Positions 27,370 through 37,900 of a DNA stretch of 64,000 nt are shown piece by piece. The position numbers and the translations under genes were made by a program. The stretch is from Bacteroidales bacterium. GTDB lineage: Bacteria > Bacteroidota > Bacteroidia > Bacteroidales > UBA10428. A model generated the notes under the pieces. The model was not told where the DNA came from and made no database searches. It saw nothing but the letters and a program-made list of their open reading frames with translations. The stretch lies in contig JAFGIP010000024.1 in NCBI GenBank assembly GCA_016929525.1, forward strand, positions 1 to 64,000, read 5' to 3'. Position 1 is the first letter of the stretch. Each line of letters opens with the position of its first letter.

Positions 27370-29586
27370 ATGAAGGAGTATCCTGTTAAATGGTCACAGT
27401 TTATATGCACTGTTATAATTTTATTATTATTTCAGATCATATATGCTTCTGATTCTAATGATATTAAAAGCCAGATAGAACAGTATAAAACACTTTTTAA
27501 AAAATATGAATTAGAAGGGAACACTACTGAACTTGCAAAAAGTGCGAGTAAGCTGGGTTATCTGTACTGGCAGATCGATGCAAAAAAGGAAGCGATTGAT
27601 TATTTCGATCAGGCAATTCAACTTAATCTTCAAACAGGAAACAAAAATGCGCTAAGGGTTATTTACAGCAACCTGGGGCTGATTTATTCGGAGCAGGGAA
27701 ATTACCAGCAGGCAATAGAATCTTTTAAAAAAAGTCTTGAGATTAATCTCGCAAAAGGCAATAAAAACGATGCAGCTTCTGATTATCTGAATATTGCGTT
27801 ATCATTCCAGGCACTAGGTTATTATGCAGAATCAAACAGCAGAGCTAAGCAGGCACTTGAAAAGGCACTTGAACTGGATAATCTTACATTAGCAAAGTCA
27901 TGCTACGGCGCTTTGGCTGAAAATGAGGAAAAACTTGGAAATAATAAAGCAGCATCCGGGTATTATGAAAAATATACCACTCTGTCAAAGCATTTGCAGA
28001 AACAGGAAATGGAAGCCATGGCCAGTAAAACAAAAGAGATTGAAAGACAGGTTCAAACCAAAGAAAAACAACTTCGCAGCACACTTGATACTTTGGGTGA
28101 AGTGCTGGAGCTTAATCGGGAAATGCAGCTTGAAAATGCATTACTTAATAAAGAAAATCAGCTTAAGGAAGCTCAAAAAGCAAGACTTGAAGCGCAACAG
28201 GATAAATTAAAGGCAAAGGAAAAAACACGTCGCACACAACTTATTGCGATGGGGGTTGTGGCTCTTCTGATATTCTGTATTGCCGTTCTTATATTTTGGC
28301 AGTTTAGTCAGAAGAAAAAAGCCAATAATTTGCTTAAAGATCAAAATGCAGAAATAGAAAGACAAAAGACAGAAATTGAAAAACAGAGGGATTTGGCAAA
28401 TATTCAAAAGAAAAAAATTACCGATAGCATACAATATGCACGTCGTATTCAGACAGCTGTTATCCCTCCTGTAAGTGTTATTGAACAAAAACTCAGTGAT
28501 TATTTTGTACTTTATAAACCGAAGGATATTGTAAGTGGGGACTTTTACTGGTGGAATCTGAAAGATGATGTTTTAATAATAGCAGCTGCAGATTGCACCG
28601 GACACGGAGTCCCGGGAGCTTTCATGAGCATGCTTGGAGTGGCATTTTTAAATGAAATTGTTAATAAGATTGTAGTAAATAAACATATAAGTGCACTAAA
28701 TGCCGATGAAATCCTGAATCAGTTACGTGAGATGGTTATTACTTCCCTGCACCAGACAGGGGATACAAACGAGAACAAAGACGGGATGGATATTTCATTA
28801 TGTATCATTGATTTTGAACATAAAAAACTACAATATGCAGGGGCAAATAATCCGTTATATATAATCAGAGATAGTGAAATTATTCAATACTCACCTGATA
28901 AGATGCCTGTCAGCTTCCACCAAAACAGGAATAAACCTTTCAGGAAACATGAGGTGATTTTAAAACATGATGACAGAATATATTTATTTTCTGATGGCTT
29001 TGTTGATCAGTTTGGAGGGGATAAGGGATTGAAATTCCTTTCTAAAAGGTTTAAAGAAGTATTGGTTAATATCCACAAACAGCCTATGGAGGAACAAAAA
29101 AAACTTCTCGAGAAATCACTTACCGACTGGATGGGAGATCGTCCTCAACTGGATGATATACTTGTAATCGGACTTAGATTTGGCATACAAAAAATAGAAG
29201 AGAAACCTGTTTCCAAGATAAACTGGCAGTCAAAAACAATTTTAATTGCAGAAGATACAGATGTCAATTATTTTCTTCTGACAGCTGTTTTAAAACAAAC
29301 CAATGCAAATTTAGTGAGAGTAAAAGACGGACAGGAAGCTATCGATTTTATTAAAAACAATGAAGTAGATTTAATTCTGATGGATATTAATATGCCGCGA
29401 ATGAATGGTTATGATGCAACTCGTACAATTAAACAGATAAGGAAAGATATACCGATTATTGTTCAGACAGCAATGCATTTTGAGGAAGAAAGCGAGGAAG
29501 CGTTTAATGCCGGTGCTGATGAATATATTACAAAACCTATTGATTTAAAGACTTTTATGAGTAAGATGGAACGTTTTCTTAGTTAA
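27370..29586 (+). CDS. TPR-sensor SpoIIE/PP2C phosphatase with C-terminal receiver domain
   Basis: The 738-residue protein has a signal/anchor (about 8-26), TPR repeats (about 36-205) outside the cytoplasm, a coiled coil (about 205-285), a transmembrane helix (about 290-311), a second coiled coil (about 315-350), a SpoIIE-type PP2C phosphatase domain (about 355-605), and a receiver domain (622-738). Phosphatase metal residues are present: Asp391, Asp408, Asp542 (FSDG), Asp595/596 (LDD). The receiver has Asp672 as phosphoacceptor with Thr700-region and Lys722. It likely dephosphorylates a STAS- or SiaC-like partner; the SiaC-like gene follows 121 nt downstream. The receiver lets a histidine kinase feed in. 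Confidence 0.9.
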   Translation: MKEYPVKWSQFICTVIILLLFQIIYASDSNDIKSQIEQYKTLFKKYELEGNTTELAKSASKLGYLYWQIDAKKEAIDYFDQAIQLNLQTGNKNALRVIYSNLGLIYSEQGNYQQAIESFKKSLEINLAKGNKNDAASDYLNIALSFQALGYYAESNSRAKQALEKALELDNLTLAKSCYGALAENEEKLGNNKAASGYYEKYTTLSKHLQKQEMEAMASKTKEIERQVQTKEKQLRSTLDTLGEVLELNREMQLENALLNKENQLKEAQKARLEAQQDKLKAKEKTRRTQLIAMGVVALLIFCIAVLIFWQFSQKKKANNLLKDQNAEIERQKTEIEKQRDLANIQKKKITDSIQYARRIQTAVIPPVSVIEQKLSDYFVLYKPKDIVSGDFYWWNLKDDVLIIAAADCTGHGVPGAFMSMLGVAFLNEIVNKIVVNKHISALNADEILNQLREMVITSLHQTGDTNENKDGMDISLCIIDFEHKKLQYAGANNPLYIIRDSEIIQYSPDKMPVSFHQNRNKPFRKHEVILKHDDRIYLFSDGFVDQFGGDKGLKFLSKRFKEVLVNIHKQPMEEQKKLLEKSLTDWMGDRPQLDDILVIGLRFGIQKIEEKPVSKINWQSKTILIAEDTDVNYFLLTAVLKQTNANLVRVKDGQEAIDFIKNNEVDLILMDINMPRMNGYDATRTIKQIRKDIPIIVQTAMHFEEESEEAFNAGADEYITKPIDLKTFMSKMERFLS

Positions 29587-29707
29587 TTGTACCGGAGACC
29601 TGATGTATTTTATTTTAATATTTGATTTAATGATTTGTACTTTGTAAAACTGTTTACTTAAAATTAATTCAGTAAATTGGTGGAATATTCTTTAATACCT
29701 TTAATTA

Positions 29708-30088
29708 ATGGAACCTTTATTTTTAGATGCAACGGAAGATTCACCGGAAATAAATTTTAACAAATCGAAGAAAATCTTCTCGATTACAGGACGTTCTTTG
29801 CCAGAAGATGTCATTTCGTTTTATACTCCAGTTTTCTCATGGCTTGAGCAATATGTTGCCGATCCCGCTGAAGAAACAAACCTGAAAGTGAAAGTAGATT
29901 ATTTTAATTCCGCTTCACAAAGAGCCCTTAACGAGATATTTATTATACTTAACAGAATAGCTATCAAAGGTAAAAAAGTGAAAATAGACTGGTATTATAA
30001 TGAAGAAGATGAAGAGATGAAAGAAGCCGGGGAAGAGTACGCGGATATTACAAAGCTTTCCTTTAATTATATTAGCTATGTTCCTTAG
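29708..30088 (+). CDS. SiaC-family (DUF1987) regulatory phosphoprotein
   Basis: The 126-residue protein matches SiaC/DUF1987: LFLDATEDSPEINFNKSKKIFSITGRSLPEDV at the start and VKVDYFNSASQRALNEIF in the middle. In Pseudomonas SiaC the phosphorylated Thr68 sits in the equivalent YFNTxS motif, and here the position is Ser68. SiaC is switched by a kinase (SiaB) and a PP2C phosphatase (SiaA). The upstream SpoIIE phosphatase would be the SiaA-like partner; no SiaB-like kinase is visible in the window. The downstream target is unknown. Confidence 0.85.
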   Translation: MEPLFLDATEDSPEINFNKSKKIFSITGRSLPEDVISFYTPVFSWLEQYVADPAEETNLKVKVDYFNSASQRALNEIFIILNRIAIKGKKVKIDWYYNEEDEEMKEAGEEYADITKLSFNYISYVP

Positions 30089-30120
30089 TTTATATATTGA
30101 ACCAATAGAAAACAAGTATT

Positions 30121-31833
30121 ATGTTAAAAACTGTTACTCTTTTGTTTCTTACGTTGTTTTCTTTATCTGTTTTTGCGCAGGAGCAGCTTAAGCATGAAAA
30201 GAAAACATACACATCTCCGGATGGAAGGTTTTATGTTCAAAAAAGTCTTCCGGTTTACATCTGGATGTCGACTTCAGAATCTGAAGGCTCTGTAAAATAC
30301 AGGCTTAAAAGTGAAGTAACCACAAAGTATTCAAACCCGATGTATTTTGATACAGAGGGTTATAATACAGTACGTTCTCCGTCAGCTGTTGATACATCAA
30401 CGCACAAAACAATATACCCTTTAAGGGATATAATATTCGAAGTATATGCAGACAGCAGATCACCTGTAACCAGTATCGATTTTGGAGAAGTTATGCTTTA
30501 TAAATCTGAGGGGAAAATTAACCTGGGAACAGGAACCCGGATTACACTTAAGGCCAAAGATCAGCTTTCCGGTGTGGAAAATATTTATTATTCAATAGAT
30601 GGAGCGCCATATAAGCCATATTCAGAACCAATCAATATCGCACAGGAAAAGGAGTATATCCTGAAGTATTATGCTGTGGATAATGTTGGTAATGTTGAAG
30701 AAGTTCACGAACTAACTCTTGTTTATGATAAAACAGCACCATCGTCCAAGCTGGAAATTGAAGGAGATAAATATGAGAACATACTCTCAGCTAGGTCAAA
30801 GATTATTTTAACCACGGAAGATCAGGGAGCCGGATCAAGCAAAATAGTTTACAGTTTGGATGAGGGAGGCGAAAAAGTATATACCAGTCCCATTCTTGCA
30901 GCTTATATATCACAGGACGACCATATTTTATATTATCATGCTGAAGATAAAGTTGGGAATAAAGAGGTAAAAAGATCTTATAATTTTTATGTGGATAAAA
31001 CTCCGCCAACCATAATTGAAGAAATTATGGGGAAGAGTTTTTTTTCAGGAGGAAAAGAATTTTCCTCAGGGAAAACGAGACTTAAGTTAACATCGTTTGA
31101 CAATAAGGCAGGAGTTAGGGAGGTTCGATATTCAGTGAATAATGGAGAGTATGAATTCTATGATAATCCGGTATTTCTGACACAAACATCAGGTAACCTG
31201 GTTATTAAATCATATGCTGTCGATAATGTAAATAACAGGTCGAATAGCCAGACAGCCAATGAAAAGACATCAATTCCATATATCGATCTTACAGGACCCG
31301 AATTGTCACATATATATAATGGGCCAAAATTTATTACCAGAGATACTACATTTATTAGCGCTAAAACGAAAATAATATTAAGAGGGGCTGACTCTGAAGC
31401 TGGAATGAATCGAATAGAATATTCTGTTGATGGCAGCGGTCCAAGGGAATATACAGATCCTGTTATTATCAGTGACGAAGGTTATAAAGTAATTGATATG
31501 ACAGGGTTTGATAATGTTGATAATACTAGTGCAAATTCTTTTGGTGTCAAGGTTGATGCTTCAGGACCAGAATTATCTTATTCATACGGTACTTCATCAC
31601 TGGGGAAAAAAGAAGGTAAACAGGTTTATCCGGCACATACCGTATTATTTATCTCGGCCACTGATAATGTTGTGGGTTTTGAAAAGATGACATATAGCCT
31701 CAACGGAGGCATTTCAAAACCATATAACGGAATGATAGGTAATCTGCCAAAAGGGAATAACGAAATTAAAATTATTGCCCTGGATCAGCTTGGAAACAGT
31801 TCTGAGTTGGTTGTTAATTTCATTATTGAATAA
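30121..31833 (+). CDS. Exported protein with OmpL47-type beta-sandwich repeats
   Basis: The 570-residue protein has a signal peptide (about 1-20, ending VFAQE). After a 100-residue leader region it carries about five repeats of 80-90 residues, each with the pattern ITLKAKDQLSGVENIYYSID, a GxxxxY step and a closing AVDNVGN, near 125-210, 215-300, 310-385, 395-480 and 490-570. This is the OmpL47 (Ig-like) repeat, found in surface and periplasmic proteins. No enzymatic domain and no T9SS tail is seen. It lies 32 nt after the SiaC-like gene and 1 nt before the cupin gene. Confidence 0.8.
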   Translation: MLKTVTLLFLTLFSLSVFAQEQLKHEKKTYTSPDGRFYVQKSLPVYIWMSTSESEGSVKYRLKSEVTTKYSNPMYFDTEGYNTVRSPSAVDTSTHKTIYPLRDIIFEVYADSRSPVTSIDFGEVMLYKSEGKINLGTGTRITLKAKDQLSGVENIYYSIDGAPYKPYSEPINIAQEKEYILKYYAVDNVGNVEEVHELTLVYDKTAPSSKLEIEGDKYENILSARSKIILTTEDQGAGSSKIVYSLDEGGEKVYTSPILAAYISQDDHILYYHAEDKVGNKEVKRSYNFYVDKTPPTIIEEIMGKSFFSGGKEFSSGKTRLKLTSFDNKAGVREVRYSVNNGEYEFYDNPVFLTQTSGNLVIKSYAVDNVNNRSNSQTANEKTSIPYIDLTGPELSHIYNGPKFITRDTTFISAKTKIILRGADSEAGMNRIEYSVDGSGPREYTDPVIISDEGYKVIDMTGFDNVDNTSANSFGVKVDASGPELSYSYGTSSLGKKEGKQVYPAHTVLFISATDNVVGFEKMTYSLNGGISKPYNGMIGNLPKGNNEIKIIALDQLGNSSELVVNFIIE

Positions 31834-31834
31834 A

Positions 31835-32194
31835 ATGCCTCAAATAATTCTTTCACCTGCCGAAATTAAAGCTGCAGGTAATAAGCCCAAAACAATATTG
31901 GAATACATCGGAAGAGTTAATTCTGACTCTTCAGAAATAAGCGTGGCTCAAATGAAAAGCCCTACCGGGTGGATTGAATCCGGACAAAAGCCTGAGTTTA
32001 ATGAATATACGTTAGTGTTAAAAGGTATTCTGAAAGTTGAAACAGAAAATGAAACATTTGAAGTAAAGGCAGGTCAGGCAATTATTATTGAAAAAAACTG
32101 CTGGGTACGTTATTTCACACCATTTCAGGATACCGAATATATAGCAGTTTGTTTACCCGCATTTTCTCCTCAATCCGTACATAGAGATAAATAA
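31835..32194 (+). CDS. Cupin-domain protein
   Basis: The 119-residue protein is one small beta-barrel: EYTLVLKGILKVETENETFEVKAGQAIIIEKNCWVRYFTPF. It resembles the EutQ-like/cupin-2 group, but only some of the usual metal-binding His are seen, so binding is uncertain. ATG 31835 is chosen because it starts 1 nt after the stop of the OmpL47 gene and opens MPQIILSPAEIKAAG; an upstream in-frame ATG at 31775 would overlap that gene. It ends at the terminator 32194-32223. Confidence 0.75.
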   Translation: MPQIILSPAEIKAAGNKPKTILEYIGRVNSDSSEISVAQMKSPTGWIESGQKPEFNEYTLVLKGILKVETENETFEVKAGQAIIIEKNCWVRYFTPFQDTEYIAVCLPAFSPQSVHRDK

Positions 32195-32223
32195 AAACCC
32201 CTGTGCTTACACACAAGGGTTTT
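32194..32223. terminator. Bidirectional terminator between the cupin gene and groL
   Basis: AAAACCC with TGTG pairs with CACA and GGGTTTT around a short loop, with one bulged base on each side. The stem is flanked by A on the left and T on the right, so it works for both strands. It begins inside the cupin stop codon and lies 24 bp before the groL end. Confidence 0.75.
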
Positions 32224-32247
32224 GATAATATAGCGTGTAAATGATTA

Positions 32248-33894
<1,647 letters not shown>

Positions 33895-33917
33895 TTACAA
33901 AATTTTACTGATGATTT

Positions 33918-34196
33918 TTAGATGATAGCAAGGATATCAGACTGTCTCATTATCAGGTAGTCTTTATTGTCGACAGAAATTTCTGTACCTGCATATTTTC
34001 CATATAGAACAGTATCTCCAACTTTGATCTGCATTTCAATATCTTTGGTACCGTTCCCGATAGCAATAACAGTTCCTTTTTGTGGTTTTTCTTTGGCTGA
34101 ATCGGGGATAATTATTCCACTGGCGGTTTTTTCTTCTGCGGCCTGTGGTTCAACAAGAACCCTGTCTTCAAGAGGTTTGATGCTTACTTTTGACAT
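33918..34196 (-). CDS. groS: Co-chaperonin GroES
   Basis: The 92-residue co-chaperonin shows [42 protein letters not shown], with the mobile loop, and the end [16 protein letters not shown]. It is the first gene of groS-groL. No CIRCE element (TTAGCACTC with GAGTGCTAA) is present in the 272-nt upstream gap. A weak minus-strand -7 match, TAAGTTTG at 34276-34269, is the only promoter candidate I saw. Confidence 0.97.
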   Translation of the reverse strand: MSKVSIKPLEDRVLVEPQAAEEKTASGIIIPDSAKEKPQKGTVIAIGNGTKDIEMQIKVGDTVLYGKYAGTEISVDNKDYLIMRQSDILAII

Positions 34197-34412
34197 TTTA
34201 TTTTTGTTTATTTAGTTAAACACTTGTATTCAAAAATTCGAATTGCCCTGATCATATTTTGTGCCATTCAAACTTATTCCTGATTTTGACACATTCATAA
34301 GACATTCTTACACGGAATAATATGTTGATCCAATATACTGTTTGGGGCCGGTTTATTATAAAATTCACAAAATCAATATCTTAACGCTGCATTATTATTT
34401 AAGAATAGGTAT

Positions 34413-34446
34413 AAAAAAAGTGTCAGCCTTATGACAGACTGACACT
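34413..34446 (-). terminator. Rho-independent terminator of secG
   Basis: Perfect 8-bp stem AGTGTCAG (34419-34426) and CTGACACT (34439-34446), followed on the minus strand by seven T (34419-34413). It lies 22 bp beyond the secG stop codon and ends the sigma-54 activator/lptE/TPR/secG group. Confidence 0.85.
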
Positions 34447-34468
34447 ACCTATATTAAATTATAAAGTA

Positions 34469-34789
34469 TTATTCTTCATTATCATCTAAATCAAGTGGCA
34501 AACCGAGTGGTTGATCTGTGGTTGTGACATTGTTTTGTTCTATTCTTGTTTTTACTTCTACATCAGGTTTTTTAATTGCCCAGCTGGCAAGTATGCTTAA
34601 TGTCAGTAAAATTGAAGCTAAGGTCCAGGTAGCCTTTTCCAGGAAATCAGCAGTACGTCTTACACCCATCACCTGGTTTGAACCCGTAAAGTTTGCCGAA
34701 AGTCCTCCTCCTTTTGAATTTTGTACAAGCACTACTAAAACTAACAACAGGCATACAATAAGTATTAATACCGATATTAAAGTAAACAT
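34469..34789 (-). CDS. secG: Preprotein translocase subunit SecG
   Basis: The 106-residue protein has two transmembrane helices (LISVLILIVCLLLVLVVLVQ and TWTLASILLTLSILASWA) joined by the conserved loop QNSKGGGLSANFTGSNQVMGVRRTADFLEKATW. SecG aids the SecYE channel. It is the last gene of its operon, as in many Bacteroidota. Confidence 0.95.
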   Translation of the reverse strand: MFTLISVLILIVCLLLVLVVLVQNSKGGGLSANFTGSNQVMGVRRTADFLEKATWTLASILLTLSILASWAIKKPDVEVKTRIEQNNVTTTDQPLGLPLDLDDNEE

Positions 34790-34801
34790 GATTTTAAATA
34801 T

Positions 34802-35980
34802 TTATGTTTTTCTAATAAGTTTCTTTATTTCTGAAATTTGAGTCGCAAAGTAAGTACTTTTTTCGGGATATTTCAAGCTTAATTTTTCGTAGGCAAAGAT
34901 GGCCTTTGCATATTTGCCTTGTTTAACATAAATACCTGCGAGGGTATCGGTAATGAAACTCTCATGTTCCTTGACACTATCATTAGATATATCTTCATTG
35001 GGAATAGAGTCATCACGTGGGACCATCTTCGGATTTGCTTCAATGAAACGATCGATCAGGTCAATCTGAGAATTTTTCCTGTTTTCTGATAATTCCGGTA
35101 TTTCAATCGCTTCTTTATCAACTGAATCAAGATCATAAGCAAGTTCAATTTCAAGCTCATTATTTATAGCTGAAAATTTTTCACCTGATCTTTCTTCAAT
35201 AAGCGTTTTCTCAATTAGATTTTCTTCTTTCTCTACTGTTTCAAGCCATTCCAGGAAAGGTTTGGAATCTGCCTCTTCAGTTTGTTCTTTAGGTTGTGTT
35301 TCATTTTGCTCTTCAGCATCAGTACTAACTTGTGATGCAACTGTTCTTTCACTATCAGCAGATTCCCTCGTACCGTGATCAGTATCAAATATAATTGATT
35401 CATCCAGTGTAATATCTGGTATTTCCTTAACAGCAGTATCTTCAGCTATTGTTGTTTTTAATGTTTCATCTGATAACTCAAAGAATTCGTCATTAATCTT
35501 AATGAGTCTTGGATGCAACCCAAACGATAAATCATCAAGCTCGATTCCGTCACCATATTCCTTTCTTATGTCAATAGCTAATCCGGGAATAAGTTCAAAT
35601 TCCTGAGATATCTCTTCATCATAAGAGCTTAACTGATTAATTACAGTGTCAGAAATATTTTCCCGTAATGTATCCTTTACTTCTTTTCCTCCTTTTATTG
35701 CAATATCATTCTGAAAATTGTTTTCTTTAATTTCAGATTCACTATCCGGATATTTATATAGAAGGTAATAAAGCACTTTCCTGTCGGTAACATAAGCAGC
35801 GGTAAGATTCAGATCATTTTTATCTACACTTTGCTTAATATTAAACATATTCTTTACATACAGCAACCTGGCAGTTTGAAAGTACGGATATGCATCAATT
35901 AATTCTTTCAGATTACCAAGGCTTTCTTTATTAAGCTTTTCAGGTGAATGAATATATTTTATAAATTTCTCGCGTAGCAT
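34802..35980 (-). CDS. Tetratricopeptide-repeat protein, hypothetical
   Basis: The 392-residue protein starts with a helical region (LKELIDAYPYFQTARLLYVKNMF), has a long acidic low-complexity middle (about 90-330, Glu/Asp/Ser-rich), and ends with one TPR (LAGIYVKQGKYAKAIFAYEKLSLKYPEKSTYFATQISEIKKL). There is no signal peptide. It lies 14 nt downstream of lptE and 12 nt upstream of secG. The same order occurs widely in the phylum, and the role is unknown. Confidence 0.75.
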   Translation of the reverse strand: MLREKFIKYIHSPEKLNKESLGNLKELIDAYPYFQTARLLYVKNMFNIKQSVDKNDLNLTAAYVTDRKVLYYLLYKYPDSESEIKENNFQNDIAIKGGKEVKDTLRENISDTVINQLSSYDEEISQEFELIPGLAIDIRKEYGDGIELDDLSFGLHPRLIKINDEFFELSDETLKTTIAEDTAVKEIPDITLDESIIFDTDHGTRESADSERTVASQVSTDAEEQNETQPKEQTEEADSKPFLEWLETVEKEENLIEKTLIEERSGEKFSAINNELEIELAYDLDSVDKEAIEIPELSENRKNSQIDLIDRFIEANPKMVPRDDSIPNEDISNDSVKEHESFITDTLAGIYVKQGKYAKAIFAYEKLSLKYPEKSTYFATQISEIKKLIRKT

Positions 35981-35994
35981 TTATAGATCTGAGA

Positions 35995-36504
35995 TTACCA
36001 GTTTACGAAAGTTTTATTAAATATCTGTTCTATAATTTCTTCAATTATTTCTTCTGTTAATCCTGCTTCCACAGATGAAAAATCCTCGGTACTATCGAAT
36101 TCCCGGTATCTGGAGAATTCAGTATCGTAATTTTCATCCGGATTTACTGAATTAGTATACTTTACTCTTACTGAAATAGTAAAGCGTGTTTTTGCTGCAA
36201 CATCTCCTGAAGTAATGGCTGCAGGTGATATTTGATAATCTTTAATCTCTCCTGAGAAATCAACATCACCGATTGTGTTTACAATCCTGAGTTTGGTATT
36301 ACTTTCAATGTATTCCTTCAAAGCATCGGTAAAATTTTGACTAAGAGTTGGCTCAATGCGGGTAGCCCTGTTATTGAAATATTGAACAGATACAGTTGTA
36401 ATTTCCGGTGGAATATCTGCGCCTTTAAAACTGTAATTAATTGTAAAACAGCTTCCTGCTAACGTTGCGCCAATAGTCAGTAATAAAAGTTCTTTTATTC
36501 TCAT
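35995..36504 (-). CDS. LptE-like LPS-assembly lipoprotein
   Basis: The 169-residue protein has a signal with lipobox LAGSC (Cys19) and the LptE-family pattern: TVSVQYFNNRATRIEPTLSQNFTDALKEYIESNTKLRIVNTIGDVDFSGEIKDYQISP. LptE plugs LptD in the outer membrane and helps insert lipopolysaccharide. It is 3 nt downstream of the sigma-54 activator and belongs with the lipid A genes in this window. Confidence 0.85.
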   Translation of the reverse strand: MRIKELLLLTIGATLAGSCFTINYSFKGADIPPEITTVSVQYFNNRATRIEPTLSQNFTDALKEYIESNTKLRIVNTIGDVDFSGEIKDYQISPAAITSGDVAAKTRFTISVRVKYTNSVNPDENYDTEFSRYREFDSTEDFSSVEAGLTEEIIEEIIEQIFNKTFVNW

Positions 36505-36507
36505 TAA

Positions 36508-37752
36508 TTAATCTTCGTTTAAACTATATTCTTTGATTTTTCGATATAGTGTGCGCTCTGAAATACCGAGTTCCTGTGCTGCATACTTTCTTTTACCATT
36601 ATGTTTTGCCAAAGCTTTCATTATTAGCTCTTTTTCTTTTTCTTCAAGTGATAACGACTCTTCAATAATCTCTTCGGTATCCTGAATTCGATCGTTTTCT
36701 TCGTCGTGCAACCTGTCGAAAGCAGCTTTTTGGAAACTGTCTTTTTCAATCAGAGCAGAATCATCATGGTAAAGTTTCTTCAGTATTCTGGCATTGTTTT
36801 CTTCAATTTCTTCATCTACAGGGCCTTTTTGTATAATTTCATGTACAAGTTTCTTCAGATCATTGACGTCGTTCTTCATATCGAAAAGAATTTTATACAG
36901 CAGTTCGCGTTCCGTGTTAAAAGTCTTCTGATCAATTGGCCCATCATATAATGCCGGAAGTTTATCTTCATAGTAATCGGGAAGATAATTCCGTAAAGTT
37001 TGTCCGTCTATTTGTCTGTTTGTTTCAATGACTGATATTTGCTCTGTTATATTTTTTAACTGACGAATATTTCCCGGCCAACGGTAATTGGCAAGTATCT
37101 TAATTGCATCCTCATTTAAAGATATTGGAGGCATTCGGTTTCTGTCAGCAAAATCAACAGCAAACTTCCTGAAAAGCAAATGAATATCTTCTTTTCTTTC
37201 TCGAAGAGGTGGAATATAAACAGGGACAGTGTTAAGACGATAAAAAAGATCTTCACGAAATTTATTTTCACTTATTGCTTTGTGAATATCAACATTAGTT
37301 GCTGCAATTACTCTGACATTGGTTTTAATGGTCTTTGAAGAACCTACACGGAGAAATTCTCCGGTTTCCAACACCCTAAGTAATCGAACTTGTGTTGATA
37401 GAGGAAGTTCGGCTACTTCATCGAGAAAAATTGTACCTCCGTTAGCTTCTTCGAAATAACCTTTACGACTTTCATAAGCTCCTGTAAATGATCCTTTTTC
37501 ATGTCCGAACAATTCAGAATCGATGGTACCCTCAGGAATAGCACCGCAATTTACAGCGATGTAGGTGCCGTGTTTACGTGCACTGAAACTATGAATTATT
37601 TGCGGGAATACTTCTTTACCCACTCCGCTTTCTCCTGTAATAAGCACAGAAAGATCAGTTGGCGCAACTTGTACGGCTATATCGATTGATCGATTCAACC
37701 CGATGGAGTCACCAATAATTCCAAACCGCTGCTTTATTCTTTGTAAATCCAT
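36508..37752 (-). CDS. Sigma-54-interacting transcription activator without an N-terminal sensor
   Basis: The 414-residue protein starts almost directly with the AAA+ domain (about 10-235): Walker A GESGVGKE (40-47), GSFTGA loop (87-92, which contacts sigma-54), and the Walker B region GGTIFLDEVAELP. A linker (about 260-370) leads to a Fis-type helix-turn-helix (about 373-410, KRKYAAQELGISERTLYRKIKEY). It lacks the receiver or GAF domain usually found in front, so it may be controlled by its own level or by another protein. It heads the lptE-TPR-secG group. Confidence 0.9.
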   Translation of the reverse strand: MDLQRIKQRFGIIGDSIGLNRSIDIAVQVAPTDLSVLITGESGVGKEVFPQIIHSFSARKHGTYIAVNCGAIPEGTIDSELFGHEKGSFTGAYESRKGYFEEANGGTIFLDEVAELPLSTQVRLLRVLETGEFLRVGSSKTIKTNVRVIAATNVDIHKAISENKFREDLFYRLNTVPVYIPPLRERKEDIHLLFRKFAVDFADRNRMPPISLNEDAIKILANYRWPGNIRQLKNITEQISVIETNRQIDGQTLRNYLPDYYEDKLPALYDGPIDQKTFNTERELLYKILFDMKNDVNDLKKLVHEIIQKGPVDEEIEENNARILKKLYHDDSALIEKDSFQKAAFDRLHDEENDRIQDTEEIIEESLSLEEKEKELIMKALAKHNGKRKYAAQELGISERTLYRKIKEYSLNED

Positions 37753-37900
37753 TTTTAATTAAGAAAAATTGTCAGTATAAAAGCTCTAATTTTCCATTTG
37801 GCTTAAACCATAAAGAAAATCTGAAACAGATCAGCTGACAAAATTACAATATTAAAAGATTTTTGCATATTTACCGTTTGCAAAAAGAATAGTTATCTAC

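Noticed and set aside
27370-29586. Sporulation protein because of the SpoIIE domain
   Set aside because: SpoIIE-type PP2C domains are widespread in partner-switch signalling; the TPR and receiver domains and the Bacteroidota context do not indicate sporulation.
34197-34468. CIRCE/HrcA operator upstream of groS
   Set aside because: I looked for TTAGCACTC-N9-GAGTGCTAA and saw no such repeat; the only hairpin there belongs to secG termination.
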